Position numbers and translations under genes: made by a program. DNA of 64,000 nt from Spirochaetales bacterium (lineage in GTDB: Bacteria > Spirochaetota > Spirochaetia > SZUA-6 > DRHE01): NCBI GenBank assembly GCA_030604195.1, contig JAUVWI010000003.1, positions 30,600-94,599 of the forward strand. The letters run 5' to 3'. The notes beneath the pieces were generated by a model. That model saw only the letters and a program-made list of their open reading frames with translations, did not search any database and was not told the DNA's origin. Below are positions 26,659 to 35,196 of the stretch, one piece after another; position 1 is the first letter of the stretch; the number at the start of each line of letters is the position of its first letter.

Positions 26659-28202
26659 TCCTTGATTTCGGCAGCCAGACTACCCAGCTAATCGGCAGAA
26701 GAATCCGTGAAATCGGAGTATACAGCGAGATCGCGCCCGGCGATGCCAAAGTAGGGCCGCTGCTGAAAAAAGAGGTGAGGGGAGTCATCCTCTCCGGCTC
26801 TCCCGCTTCCGTATACGATAAAGATGCGCCCCTGGCAGATCCATATATCTATGAGTTGCCGGTGCCGGTGTTGGGAATATGCTATGGAGCTCAGAGGATG
26901 GTCCAGGATCGGGGCGGCAGAGTGAGTTCTCTGGAAAATAGAGAGTATGGCCGGGCCCGTATTAGATTTCTTGAACAATCATCACTCTTTTCCGGTCTTG
27001 CCGATGGTTTTACATCCTGGATGAGCCATGGAGACAGTATTGAGCTGCTGCCCGGGGAGTTCCGCACTGCAGCGGTAACTGAGAATGGCCTGCCCGCCCT
27101 GGTTGTGCATGAACAGAAGAGAATAATGGGGCTGCAGTTCCATCCCGAAGTGAGCCACTGTGAAGGAGGCTTGCAGATATTGGAGAATTTTGCCTTGAAA
27201 ATCTGCGGCGCCCGCAGGCAGTGGAACATGGAAACCTTTCTGAATAGAGCGCGGAGCGAATTGCAGGAGCGCGTTGGTTCCAATAAGGTGTTGCTGCTTA
27301 TATCCGGGGGAGTTGATTCCACGGTAACGGCCGCTCTGCTGCTAAAGGCTTTACCCGCTGACCAGGTCCACCTTATGTATATCGATACCGGTCTTATGCG
27401 TCTTAATGAATCCGAAGAAGTTGCTGAAACACTAAAGGATCTTGGGGCGAGCCATCTCCATCTTATAGATGGAGCCGACCGTTTTCTGGCAGCCCTGAAA
27501 GGGGTTGCTGATCCGGAGGAGAAACGAAAGATAATCGGGGACCTTTTTATCCGGGTACAGGCGGAAGAGAGCGCCGCACTGGGTATAGAGGGGCTGGACA
27601 GGGCCTTTTTGGCCCAGGGCACCCTTTACACGGATATGATCGAGTCAGGCAAGGGAGTAGGTTCCAGGGCAAAGGTGATTAAATCCCATCATAATGTGGG
27701 CACTCCCCTGGTGGAGCGGAAAAGGGCAGAGGGTCTGGTAATTGAACCCCTCTCTTCTTTGTATAAAGATGAGGTTCGCAACCTGGGAGCAATGCTGGGC
27801 TTATCTGCGGAGGTTATCGGCCGCCATCCCTTTCCCGGGCCCGGACTGGCAGTAAGAATTCTTGGTGCCGTTACCCGTGAGAAATGTGATATTTTGAGAA
27901 GGGCGGACGCCATTTACATAGGTGAATTAAAAAAGAGAGGTTTGTACAATAAGATATGGCAGGCCTTTTGCGTGCTTCTCCCCAGCCGTTCAGTAGGCGT
28001 ATCAGGCGATGTTCGCCGTTACGGATATGTTCTTGCCCTGCGCGCGGTAGCTTCCACGGATGGTATGACTGCCGATGTATTTCCCTTTGCCGGAAAAGAG
28101 TTGCTGGAAATATCTTCAGCCATCACCAACCGGGTCGAGGAAATCGGGCGGGTTGTCTATGACATTTCCAGCAAACCACCGGCAACGATTGAATGGGAAT
28201 AG
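26643..28202 (+). CDS. guaA: GMP synthase (glutamine-hydrolysing)
   Basis: 519 residues. Converts XMP to GMP with glutamine and ATP. The N-terminal class-I amidotransferase has the nucleophile in GICYGAQ and the His/Glu in QFHPEVSH. The ATP-pyrophosphatase domain has SGGVDSTV, and the C-terminal dimerisation part ends PPATIEWE as usual. The ATG at 26643 lies within purA; MDTILILDFGSQ is the conserved N-terminus. GC-rich, unlike the AT-rich island just downstream. Confidence 0.97.
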   Translation: MDTILILDFGSQTTQLIGRRIREIGVYSEIAPGDAKVGPLLKKEVRGVILSGSPASVYDKDAPLADPYIYELPVPVLGICYGAQRMVQDRGGRVSSLENREYGRARIRFLEQSSLFSGLADGFTSWMSHGDSIELLPGEFRTAAVTENGLPALVVHEQKRIMGLQFHPEVSHCEGGLQILENFALKICGARRQWNMETFLNRARSELQERVGSNKVLLLISGGVDSTVTAALLLKALPADQVHLMYIDTGLMRLNESEEVAETLKDLGASHLHLIDGADRFLAALKGVADPEEKRKIIGDLFIRVQAEESAALGIEGLDRAFLAQGTLYTDMIESGKGVGSRAKVIKSHHNVGTPLVERKRAEGLVIEPLSSLYKDEVRNLGAMLGLSAEVIGRHPFPGPGLAVRILGAVTREKCDILRRADAIYIGELKKRGLYNKIWQAFCVLLPSRSVGVSGDVRRYGYVLALRAVASTDGMTADVFPFAGKELLEISSAITNRVEEIGRVVYDISSKPPATIEWE

Positions 28203-28428
28203 GGCTGCCCGGTTTTAGTATTTATGGCCATCCGCCCTCAGGACTTAAATTTGACTTAAATATATATAATTGCTATTATGCTATTACCTTTGAAATATTG
28301 CGCCTTCAACGCAAAAAATAATCAAGTCCAACGCCCGAATAGATTGTGTTGGGCTTCTGCCATAAGAGCTTCGGTTGCGGATGTAATCTGCGCTGGGATA
28401 TTAATATATAAAAGCATGGAGGCAAAAT
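28203..28428. other. AT-rich gap at left edge of accessory island
   Basis: 226 bp without a gene. It holds a direct repeat GACTTAAAT (28242-28250 and 28253-28261) and an inverted repeat AAGTCCAAC (28324-28332) with GTTGGGCTT (28348-28356). A TATAAA-like stretch lies near 28406 and a good GGAGG precedes the antitoxin ATG. No promoter can be assigned with confidence. Confidence 0.5.
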
Positions 28429-28683
28429 ATGAGTCAAATTAGTTTACGTCAAATACCTGACAACATAGACAAGCAATTAAGAATACTATCTCGTCAGTAT
28501 AAAACAAGCCTTAACAAAACAATCATTTCATTACTTCAGAAAGCCCTTGGCCTCCCTGTCAATAGCAGGAAAATCAGAGATCTCTCTGATTTAGCAGGTA
28601 CATGGGACTCTGCTCAGGCAGATGAGTTTGAAGAAAATGCCAGAATATTTGAGCAAATTGATAGCGAAATTTGGAAATCATGA
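28429..28683 (+). CDS. ribbon-helix-helix antitoxin (FitA/VapB-like)
   Basis: 84 residues. The N-terminal ISLRQIPDNIDKQLRILSRQ followed by TSLNKTIISLLQKAL is a classic RHH DNA-binding unit. The acidic C-terminal half (WDSAQADEFEENARIFEQID) is the usual toxin-wrapping tail. Such antitoxins bind their own promoter and neutralise a PIN-domain RNase. The stop overlaps the toxin remnant's ATG (ATGA). The antitoxin looks intact, while the toxin is not. Confidence 0.85.
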   Translation: MSQISLRQIPDNIDKQLRILSRQYKTSLNKTIISLLQKALGLPVNSRKIRDLSDLAGTWDSAQADEFEENARIFEQIDSEIWKS

Positions 28684-28897
28684 AGATTTGCCTTGATACC
28701 AATGCATATTCTGCTTTCAAGCGTGGAAAAGAGTCAATAACAGAGTTGCTGGAAAATGCTGATGAAATTCATGTTCCAGCAGTAACATTAGGAGAGCTAT
28801 TTGCCGGATTCTATATGGGGATGTTATAGGTGCAAGATTACTGACTCTGGATAATCATTTTGAAAGCATTCCAGGCATATTCGCTATCAGTGGGTAA
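28680..28897 (+). pseudogene. VapC-type PIN toxin remnant with internal deletion
   Basis: The start is a normal PIN N-terminus: MKICLDTNAYSAFKRG with the first catalytic Asp, then VPAVTLGELFAGF with the conserved Glu. After ~44 codons the frame breaks and stops at 28827. The C-terminal end of a PIN protein continues in another frame (GARLLTLDNHFESIPGI, stop at 28895). Roughly 60-70 central residues, including the later acidic active-site residues, are gone compared with a normal ~130-residue VapC. The toxin is therefore dead and the antitoxin is orphaned. Confidence 0.8.
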
Positions 28898-28903
28898 TAC
28901 TTA

Positions 28904-30049
28904 CTATTCCTGTCCATAATCCCAATAAGCAGGAACATTCTGCAACGGAAGAACGTCGATCTGTGGATGGATTTTATATTCCTGATTCCCGGGATAAATA
29001 ACCCACAATCTCTTCAAAGCCAGGTTTTCAATAGCAGATAGCATTGATTTTGTTATTTTCGGGGCATCTGAAAATTTGAACTCACAACCCCAATTTGATC
29101 CTTCATGCTGCCAGAAAAGATCCACTTCTGCCCCGGAATGAGTGGCCCAGAAATATGCCTTTTCATCATTCTTGCCGATGCTGCGCCATACACAGTCGAG
29201 TGCAAACCCCTCCCAGGAGCTTCCCAACTTTGGGTGATTATATAGGGCCCTTTCGGTTTCAATAGAAAGCAATGAATGATAAAGGCCGGAGTCTCGAAAA
29301 TATAGTTTCGGTCTCTTTACCAATCGTTTCCCGATATTCGCATACCACGGCTGCAGAAGGCGGAGCATGAAGGTGCCCTGCAGGATGTCGGTGTAATGCC
29401 GGACTGTTGTATCAGCAATACCAAAGGACTTTCCAATTTCTGAAAAATTAACAATATTCCCATGATAGTGACTTATCATCTGCCAGAAACGTCGCAGCAT
29501 AGTCGAAGGTACTCTGAAACCAAGAGATGGTATATCCCTTTCAAGGAAAGTACGGATGTAATCTTCCCGCCACTGATTGCTGATCTCTTCCGTTTCTGCA
29601 AGAAAAGAAGGAGGAAGCCCACCCCTTAACCATAATCGTTGCACCTTATCAGGGGTAACATCATCTTTTCTGAAACCAAGTAATGTATAATGACTGATTC
29701 GACCTGCAAGGCTTTCTGAGCTCTGGCGGATTAAATCACGAGAGGCGCTTCCCAGGATCAGATATTTCTGTGTTTCAATGGTGTCGACCAGGTAACGGAT
29801 TACAGGAAATAGTTCCGGACTACGCTGGATTTCATCAATAACAATAAGCCCACGGAGTCTTTCCAGAGTAAGTTGAGGGTTCTCCAGACGAGCAAGATCT
29901 CGTGGATTTTCAAGATCAAAATATTCATCAGCCTGGAATTGAGCGGCCAGGGTAGTCTTTCCCGATTGCCTTGGCCCCAGAATACCTGTTACCCTGAAGG
30001 CGTTAATGCGTTTTTTAACTTCCTTAAAATCTATTTCACGTTGAAGCAT
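28904..30049 (-). CDS. AAA_14/DUF4143 ATPase
   Basis: 381 residues. N-terminal AAA+ ATPase (Walker A GPRQSGKTTLAA at ~23-34, Walker B LIVIDEIQRSPE, sensor LILGSASRD) followed by the C-terminal DUF4143 domain (about 200-381, with FALDCVW and AEVDLFW, a nuclease-like E..D pattern). This family is widespread in genomic islands; its biochemical role is unknown. It ends seven bases from the toxin remnant (convergent). It has its own consensus promoter and a palindrome at the transcription start. RBS AGGA lies before ATG 30049. Confidence 0.85.
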   Translation of the reverse strand: MLQREIDFKEVKKRINAFRVTGILGPRQSGKTTLAAQFQADEYFDLENPRDLARLENPQLTLERLRGLIVIDEIQRSPELFPVIRYLVDTIETQKYLILGSASRDLIRQSSESLAGRISHYTLLGFRKDDVTPDKVQRLWLRGGLPPSFLAETEEISNQWREDYIRTFLERDIPSLGFRVPSTMLRRFWQMISHYHGNIVNFSEIGKSFGIADTTVRHYTDILQGTFMLRLLQPWYANIGKRLVKRPKLYFRDSGLYHSLLSIETERALYNHPKLGSSWEGFALDCVWRSIGKNDEKAYFWATHSGAEVDLFWQHEGSNWGCEFKFSDAPKITKSMLSAIENLALKRLWVIYPGNQEYKIHPQIDVLPLQNVPAYWDYGQE

Positions 30050-30061
30050 TAAGTCGTCCTT

Positions 30062-30126
30062 GAAACCTCTGTGATTATCACCGAGGTTTCAATAATGATA
30101 ATACTACTTCACAATTATTCTGTCAA
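30062..30126 (-). promoter_or_regulatory. sigma70 promoter with 29-bp palindrome at +1
   Basis: On the minus strand TTGACA (30126-30121), a 17-bp spacer and TATTAT (30103-30098) form a near-consensus promoter. Transcription should begin near 30091. The next 29 bp (30090-30062) are a near-perfect palindrome: arms GAAACCTC/GAGGTTTC and inner TGAT/ATCA around a single central base. It would act either as an operator that blocks transcription or as a 5' RNA hairpin. AGGA and the ATPase ATG follow. Confidence 0.75.
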
Positions 30127-30152
30127 TTCCAAGCCGCTGGAATATCCTTTTT

Positions 30153-31433
30153 TCAGCTATTTTTCAGGGCCTGATCGATATCTTCAATAATATCCTGCAC
30201 ATCTTCAATACCGATAGAAAGGCGGATAAAATCCGGGGTCACTCCGGTTCCCTTCTGCTCATCCTCACTGAGCTGCTGGTGGGTAGTGCTTGCCGGATGG
30301 ATAACCAGTGATTTGGCATCCAGGATATTGGCCAGATGGGATAGCAGCTTAACTGAGGAGATAAAACGTTTACCGGCTTCAAAGCCGCCCTTTATTCCGA
30401 AGCCGATAATTGCTCCCTGGCCGCGGGGCAGATACTTCCCGGCCAGCCGGTAGTAGGGACTGGTTTTAAGCCCGGGATAATTCACCCAGGAGACCCGGCT
30501 GTGTGCTTCCAGGAATTCCGCGACCTTCAGGGCATTCTCACAGTGCCTCTGCATGCGCACATGCAGGGTTTCCAGTCCCTGCAGGAACAAGAAGGCATTG
30601 AAGGGTGATAACGCGGCGCCCAGGTCTCTCAGCATGGTAACCCGGAGTCGGGTTATGAAGGCCTCTTTACCGAATTTCTCTAAAAAACTTATGCCATGGT
30701 AGCTTGGATCAGGTTCGGCCAGCTCCGGATAACGGCCATTTGCCCAATTGAAATTACCGGAATCCACGACTATACCGCCGATGGAGGTTCCATGTCCGCC
30801 GATTATCTTGGTGGCCGAATGGATAACAATATCCGCGCCAAACTCGATGGGTTTGAGCAGGAAGGGAGAGGTTACAGTGTTGTCAATGAACAGGGGAATA
30901 CCGTGGTTATGGGCAAGGTCGGCCAGTTTTTCTATATCGAGAAGGTCGAGCTTGGGGTTTCCCATAGATTCAATGTAGATCAACCTGGTGCGTGGTGTTA
31001 TCGCTTTTTCAAAGTTTTCCAGGCTCTCTCCTTTGACAAAAACGCTTTCAATACCGAGGCGGGCAAAGGTGTAATGGAAGAGGGTATAGGTGCCGCCGTA
31101 GAGACTGGATGAGGCCACAATATGGTCTCCGGAACCGGTAATGGCCAGCACTGCCATGGTTATTGCGGCCTGGCCGGAGGCTGCCGCCAGGGCTCCGACA
31201 CCTCCCTCCAGCTCAGCCATTCGTTTTTCAAAGACAGCGGTGGTGGGGTTCATGATCCTGGTATAGATATTCCCCTCTTCTTTAAGTGCAAAGAGATCAG
31301 CAGCGTGCTGGGGGCTGTTAAATACATAGGATGTAGTTTGATATATGGGTACCGCTCTGGAAAGAGTAGTTGCTTCCGGCTGGTAACCGGCATGAAGCAG
31401 CTTACTGTTAAAGTTGAGATTTTTTTTCTGCAT
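30153..31433 (-). CDS. metY: O-acetylhomoserine sulfhydrylase (PLP enzyme)
   Basis: 426 residues. PLP-dependent enzyme of the Cys/Met metabolism family that makes homocysteine (or methionine) from O-acetylhomoserine and sulfide. The PLP lysine is in [15 protein letters not shown]; other landmarks are YTRIMNPTT and the C-terminal [14 protein letters not shown]. The long insertion after the PLP Lys (SGNFNW) is typical of MetY rather than MetB/MetC. ATG 31433 is chosen behind an AGGCGGA; an upstream in-frame ATG at 31472 lacks a ribosome site. Confidence 0.92.
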   Translation of the reverse strand: MQKKNLNFNSKLLHAGYQPEATTLSRAVPIYQTTSYVFNSPQHAADLFALKEEGNIYTRIMNPTTAVFEKRMAELEGGVGALAAASGQAAITMAVLAITGSGDHIVASSSLYGGTYTLFHYTFARLGIESVFVKGESLENFEKAITPRTRLIYIESMGNPKLDLLDIEKLADLAHNHGIPLFIDNTVTSPFLLKPIEFGADIVIHSATKIIGGHGTSIGGIVVDSGNFNWANGRYPELAEPDPSYHGISFLEKFGKEAFITRLRVTMLRDLGAALSPFNAFLFLQGLETLHVRMQRHCENALKVAEFLEAHSRVSWVNYPGLKTSPYYRLAGKYLPRGQGAIIGFGIKGGFEAGKRFISSVKLLSHLANILDAKSLVIHPASTTHQQLSEDEQKGTGVTPDFIRLSIGIEDVQDIIEDIDQALKNS

Positions 31434-31497
31434 GGCTCCGCCTCTTAAATTGAATGATCTCCTTAATAGCATTTCTATTTGATTTTAACAATACCTA

Positions 31498-31527
31498 TTG
31501 ACCAACATAAGGCGATCATGCTAATTT
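31498..31527 (+). promoter_or_regulatory. promoter of tRNA-Val
   Basis: TTGACC (31498-31503), 18-bp spacer and TAATTT (31522-31527). The predicted start is a few bases before the mature tRNA at 31540. Confidence 0.5.
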
Positions 31528-31539
31528 GCTTCGAGTTTC

Positions 31540-31612
31540 GGGCGGTTAGCTCAGTTGGGAGAGCGCCTGGTTTACACCCAGGAGGTCGTGGGTTCAAGCC
31601 CCGCATCGCCCA
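31540..31612 (+). tRNA. tRNA-Val (anticodon TAC)
   Basis: 73 nt fold as a complete cloverleaf. The acceptor GGGCGGT pairs with ATCGCCC (one G-T), D stem GCTC/GAGC, anticodon stem CCTGG/CCAGG around loop TTTACAC (anticodon TAC, reads GTA and other Val codons), and T stem GTGGG/CCCGC with TTCAAGC loop. The 3' CCA is not encoded and must be added by an enzyme. Confidence 0.95.
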
Positions 31613-31678
31613 TATTTAAATACTGGTGTTAATATTGCAAATAAACTGTAACCAGGCCAGGTTATTGCGGATTCCCTT

Positions 31679-33169
31679 ATGGCATACAAAACAGTTCTCT
31701 CAGTAACCGATCTATTCTTCAAATACTCCCAGTATGGCGGCATGGTGAGTTCTCCCCTCTTCCAGGGGTTCGATCTCTCACTTCCGCAGGGTAAGATCAC
31801 TCTTATCATGGGTCCGCCGGAGAGCGGTAAAACCACTCTCTCCCGCATTCTAACCGGGCTCATACCCCGCTTTACCGGTGGTGAGCTATCCGGCAAGCTG
31901 ACTCATGGACACAAACTTCTTACTTCGCTTATGCCCTATGAGCTGCTCGAGGAGATCGGCCTGGTATTTCAGAACTCTGAGGAACAGATCTTTACCACAC
32001 GCTGCGATTCCGAGATAGCTTTTGGTCTTGAATCTCTGGCTATGCCCAGGGAGAGGATCAAGGAAAGGGTTCTTAGCGCCCTGCAGTGGCTGGGACTCTC
32101 TGCTTATGAGCAGGGGAACCCCAGGAACCTTTCAGGCGGTGAAAAAAAGAAACTGCTGTTAGCCTGTCTTTTTGCCCTTGATCCCGCTATCTGGCTGCTC
32201 GATGAGACCCTGGATGAGATTGACCGGGAGAGCAAATATAAGGTTCTCCAATATATAAGCCGTAACCGGAAAACCGCGCTGATCTTTTCTTCAAAATGGC
32301 TCGATCTTTACGGAGAGTTTGTGGATATATTCTATCTGCTCTCAGAGGGCAGGCTTCATTCAGCGGGTGAGGGCAAGCCGGAACCTGGTTTCTGGCAGAA
32401 ACTGGAGGAGCAGGGACTGCTTCTGACAAAGGAAAGCTCCGGCTCATCTCTGCGTGCTCCTGTGCCTCTGAGCAGTAAGAGAGGCTCGACCCCGCTGATT
32501 CAGGTCAGAGGGCTGAAATTCAGTTATCAAGCGAATTCCGGCCACAGTCGGGACTTTGCTCTGACCATTCCTGATTTTTCTGTTTATAAAGGGGAGATCG
32601 TGGCCCTGGCGGGGCAGAATGGTTCCGGCAAATCAACATTGGCCAGGGTATTGTGCGGTCTACTGGCGCCGCAAAGCGGGGAAATACTGATAGTTAAGGA
32701 AAGAAATCAGCAGGCAGCTGCAGTTGTAGAGCTTAAGAGTTATACCGGTTATCTCTTTCAGAATCCTGATTCTCAGATCTTTTTATCCACAGTGCATGAA
32801 GAACTTGCCTATGGTCTGAAGAATCAGGGTCGGTTAAAACCGGACGGAAAAGAGATCGAGAAACGCATTAACCGGGCAATCGAGCTTTTCAACCTGCCGG
32901 CAGCGGATTTGCCCCCGGCAATAATGAGTTACGGTACCAGGAAGCGGCTTCAGGCAGCTGTTTACTACCTGCTGGAGCGATCCCTGCTGATAATTGATGA
33001 GGGTGATTCCGGCATCTCCTTTCGCGATTACCTGAACATAGTAAAATTATTGGGGTCAGTGTCTAAGGGAATGATAATTATAACCCACAACCAGGAACTG
33101 GCCCGTTTATTAGCCCACCGGATTATATATTTAGAAGATGGCCGGATCCTGCCGGGCAGGGAGGAATAG
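31679..33169 (+). CDS. fused ECF transporter ATPases (EcfA-EcfA')
   Basis: 496 residues with two ABC domains in one chain, the energising part of an energy-coupling-factor vitamin transporter. Domain 1 (~1-250): Walker A GPPESGKTTL, signature LSGGEKKKLL, Walker B IWLLDE. Domain 2 (~275-496): Walker A GQNGSGKSTL, Q-loop YLFQNPDSQIF (an ECF hallmark), Walker B LLIIDE. In domain 2 the LSGGQ signature is degenerate (MSYGTRKRLQ), so the two ATP sites should be unequal. EcfT and the S component follow. No clear Shine-Dalgarno precedes ATG 31679. Confidence 0.92.
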   Translation: MAYKTVLSVTDLFFKYSQYGGMVSSPLFQGFDLSLPQGKITLIMGPPESGKTTLSRILTGLIPRFTGGELSGKLTHGHKLLTSLMPYELLEEIGLVFQNSEEQIFTTRCDSEIAFGLESLAMPRERIKERVLSALQWLGLSAYEQGNPRNLSGGEKKKLLLACLFALDPAIWLLDETLDEIDRESKYKVLQYISRNRKTALIFSSKWLDLYGEFVDIFYLLSEGRLHSAGEGKPEPGFWQKLEEQGLLLTKESSGSSLRAPVPLSSKRGSTPLIQVRGLKFSYQANSGHSRDFALTIPDFSVYKGEIVALAGQNGSGKSTLARVLCGLLAPQSGEILIVKERNQQAAAVVELKSYTGYLFQNPDSQIFLSTVHEELAYGLKNQGRLKPDGKEIEKRINRAIELFNLPAADLPPAIMSYGTRKRLQAAVYYLLERSLLIIDEGDSGISFRDYLNIVKLLGSVSKGMIIITHNQELARLLAHRIIYLEDGRILPGREE

Positions 33170-33172
33170 GGG

Positions 33173-33925
33173 TTGATCAGGACTTTTTTAGAACAATTTG
33201 ATCCGCGGGCAAAATTTTTGGTGCTGCTGATCTATCTGACGCTCTTTTTCCTGCCGCTGCCTATATTAATGCTTACCGGCTACTTTGCAGCCATAGTTTT
33301 TATAAATCTTCTTTCCCTCGGACTAAAAGGAGTCATCCGCCCTTTTCTATCCATTCTACCCATACTGCTCCTGGTCCTGCTACTGACACCTCCCTTTCAA
33401 AGAGCAGGTGAACCCTTTATTGTGATAGGCGGGCACATACTGATTACCACCGGCGGTATAAATGAGGCGCTGCGGCTGATAATCCGCTTCAGCGGTATCA
33501 CCCTGCTTTTTTACCTCTTTGCCAATACCACCAATGCGGATCTCTTTATCACTTCCTGTTATCGAATGGGAATGCCCTTCAACCTGGTTCTGGTGGTTAC
33601 CATCGCTATGCGTTATATTCCACACCTCACCACTCTGTACCGAGAAGTGACCGACGCTCACAGCTTAAGAAGGGGAGCGGACGTGGCTATCAGGGGTTTT
33701 TCACCCATTCGCAGGGTGAAGGCACTGCTGCCTGTTCTGACCTCGGTGCTGATACAGGCGATCAGGCAGATTCCTGTTTTATCAATGGCGCTTGAATGCC
33801 GCGGTGTGGGCAGGAAGGCAAAGAGGAGCACCTACCTGGAATTAAAAAAACGGGCAGGGATAATGGCTGATTTTTGCATTTCACTGGTTATTATCCTTAT
33901 TCTGCTTATTCCCTTAATCAGATAA
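33173..33925 (+). CDS. ecfT: ECF transporter transmembrane subunit EcfT
   Basis: 250 residues. TTG start at 33173, four bases after the ATPase stop, preceded by GGAGGAATAGGGG. About five to six membrane segments; the coupling helices carry the paired Arg motifs (SLRRGADVAIRGF and ALECRGVGRKAKR; the second has Cys where Ala is usual in ARG). EcfT couples the ATPases to the substrate-binding S component. Confidence 0.9.
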   Translation: MIRTFLEQFDPRAKFLVLLIYLTLFFLPLPILMLTGYFAAIVFINLLSLGLKGVIRPFLSILPILLLVLLLTPPFQRAGEPFIVIGGHILITTGGINEALRLIIRFSGITLLFYLFANTTNADLFITSCYRMGMPFNLVLVVTIAMRYIPHLTTLYREVTDAHSLRRGADVAIRGFSPIRRVKALLPVLTSVLIQAIRQIPVLSMALECRGVGRKAKRSTYLELKKRAGIMADFCISLVIILILLIPLIR

Positions 33926-33946
33926 ATAGTGTAAGATTAATATATT

Positions 33947-34462
33947 ATGAAAAATGAAACTGGTTTGAGTCCGACAATTAAAATTTCAGCGGTGGCTATT
34001 CTTACAGCGGTAACAGCCCTTTTTACCTTTGTGCGGGTGCCTTTTGCGCCCACCAGGGGATATTTTAACATAAGTGATGTGGCTATCTTTTTTACCGCTC
34101 TCACTATCGGCCCCTTTACCGCGCTGCTTGCCGGTGGTTTGGGCACGGCACTGGCCGACATTATTTCCGGGTATGCTCAGTGGGCGCCGATCTCTTTCGT
34201 TGTCCATGGACTGCAGGGTCTGGTAATCGGCCTGCTGGCCCGTAGAGGCGGGATATTGAATTTAAGTATGGGGGCAGTCGCCGGAACTGTTACCATGTGC
34301 ACCGGCTATCTTCTGGCCGGCTGGCTGATGGTCGGCCTGGGCGCTGCCCTGGCTGAAGTGCCGATCAATCTACTGCAGAATGTCGCTGGAATAATCGGGG
34401 GGGTGTCCCTGCATCTGGCCGTCAAGAAAGCCTATCCTCCAATCGCCGGTATTAGCTGGTAG
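33947..34462 (+). CDS. ECF transporter substrate-binding (S) component
   Basis: 171 residues, about six membrane helices, very hydrophobic. The pattern GYFNISDVAIFFTALTIGPF, then GGLGTALADIISGY and VVHGLQGLVIGLLAR, matches the riboflavin/HMP/pyridoxine-type S-component family (PF07155-like). It determines what the transporter imports. The next gene encodes the PLP-homeostasis protein, which makes a B6 vitamer or a related pyrimidine/thiamin precursor the best guess. Confidence 0.8.
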   Translation: MKNETGLSPTIKISAVAILTAVTALFTFVRVPFAPTRGYFNISDVAIFFTALTIGPFTALLAGGLGTALADIISGYAQWAPISFVVHGLQGLVIGLLARRGGILNLSMGAVAGTVTMCTGYLLAGWLMVGLGAALAEVPINLLQNVAGIIGGVSLHLAVKKAYPPIAGISW

Positions 34463-34478
34463 AGGGCGAACTGTAGCT

Positions 34479-35189
34479 ATGGATCTAATTTCTGAGGAAG
34501 AGTTTAGCCGGAATCTCAGCATTGTAAAGAGCAGAGTAATAGAGGCTGCTGAAAGAACCGGGCGTGATGCGCAAAAGGTGCGCATAATGACCGTTACCAA
34601 AACATTTCCCGGCAGCGCGGTGGAGCTTGCCTGGGGTCAGGGACTGCGGCTCTTCGGAGAGAACCGGGTCCAGGAAGCGGCAGATAAGTACTCAAATTTA
34701 CCTGATGATATCGAGCTTCACCTGATCGGTCACCTGCAGCGCAATAAAGCCAGGCTGGCCGCGGCTACCTTCAGTTGTGTGCAGTCAATCGATAAATTGG
34801 AAACAGCTTCAGCTTTAGAGAAGCATCTTGACAGTATGAACACAGAAAAGAAGCTGGATATCCTTCTGGAAGTGAACACCTCCGGGGAGGAGAGTAAGTT
34901 CGGCATACACACAAAAGAGGAGCTTTTTAAGCTGGCAGAGCAAATACTTGCGCAGACCAGGCTCAATATCCGCGGGTTGATGACAGTAGGCCCCTTCACC
35001 GGAGACAGGGATGAAATACGCCGCGCCTTTGTTTGGCTGGCGGATCTGTACCGTCAAACCGGAGAGCGTTATCCCGGGTTGGCAATGGATATTCTCTCCA
35101 TGGGAATGTCCGCTGATTTTGAGATTGCGGTTGAAGAGGGGTCATCAATGCTGCGCCTGGGCACGGCCCTTTTCGGTCAGAGGCCTTGA
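34479..35189 (+). CDS. PLP homeostasis protein (YggS/PLPBP family)
   Basis: 236 residues. Alanine-racemase-like TIM barrel binding PLP without known catalysis; it controls free PLP and amino-acid balance. The PLP lysine is in MTVTKTFP, and other family signatures are LFGENRVQEA, HLIGHLQRNKA and LSMGMSADFEIAVEEG with SSMLRLGTALFG. It directly follows the ECF S component, supporting a B6-related substrate for that transporter. Confidence 0.95.
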   Translation: MDLISEEEFSRNLSIVKSRVIEAAERTGRDAQKVRIMTVTKTFPGSAVELAWGQGLRLFGENRVQEAADKYSNLPDDIELHLIGHLQRNKARLAAATFSCVQSIDKLETASALEKHLDSMNTEKKLDILLEVNTSGEESKFGIHTKEELFKLAEQILAQTRLNIRGLMTVGPFTGDRDEIRRAFVWLADLYRQTGERYPGLAMDILSMGMSADFEIAVEEGSSMLRLGTALFGQRP

Positions 35190-35196
35190 TCTTCCT

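Noticed and set aside
28324..28356. Possible integron attC site upstream of the toxin-antitoxin genes (GTCCAAC ... GTTGGGC)
   Set aside because: The outer boxes fit RYYYAAC/GTTRRRY, but the whole site is only ~29 bp, far shorter than real attC sites and without inner L boxes. No integrase or second site is present.
28429..28897. A complete VapBC toxin-antitoxin system
   Set aside because: Only the antitoxin is whole. The PIN toxin has an internal deletion, a frameshift and an early stop.
31434..31539. A SAM riboswitch ahead of metY
   Set aside because: The leader is too short, with tRNA-Val just beyond, and no SAM-box hairpins are visible.
31540..31612. tRNA-Val as an integration site for an element
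   Set aside because: No integrase and no direct repeat of the tRNA 3' end is visible nearby; the flanking genes are ordinary.
35011..35196. A longer start for the small membrane protein at 35197
   Set aside because: It lies inside the PLPBP gene in another frame. ATG 35197 begins directly at the signal segment.
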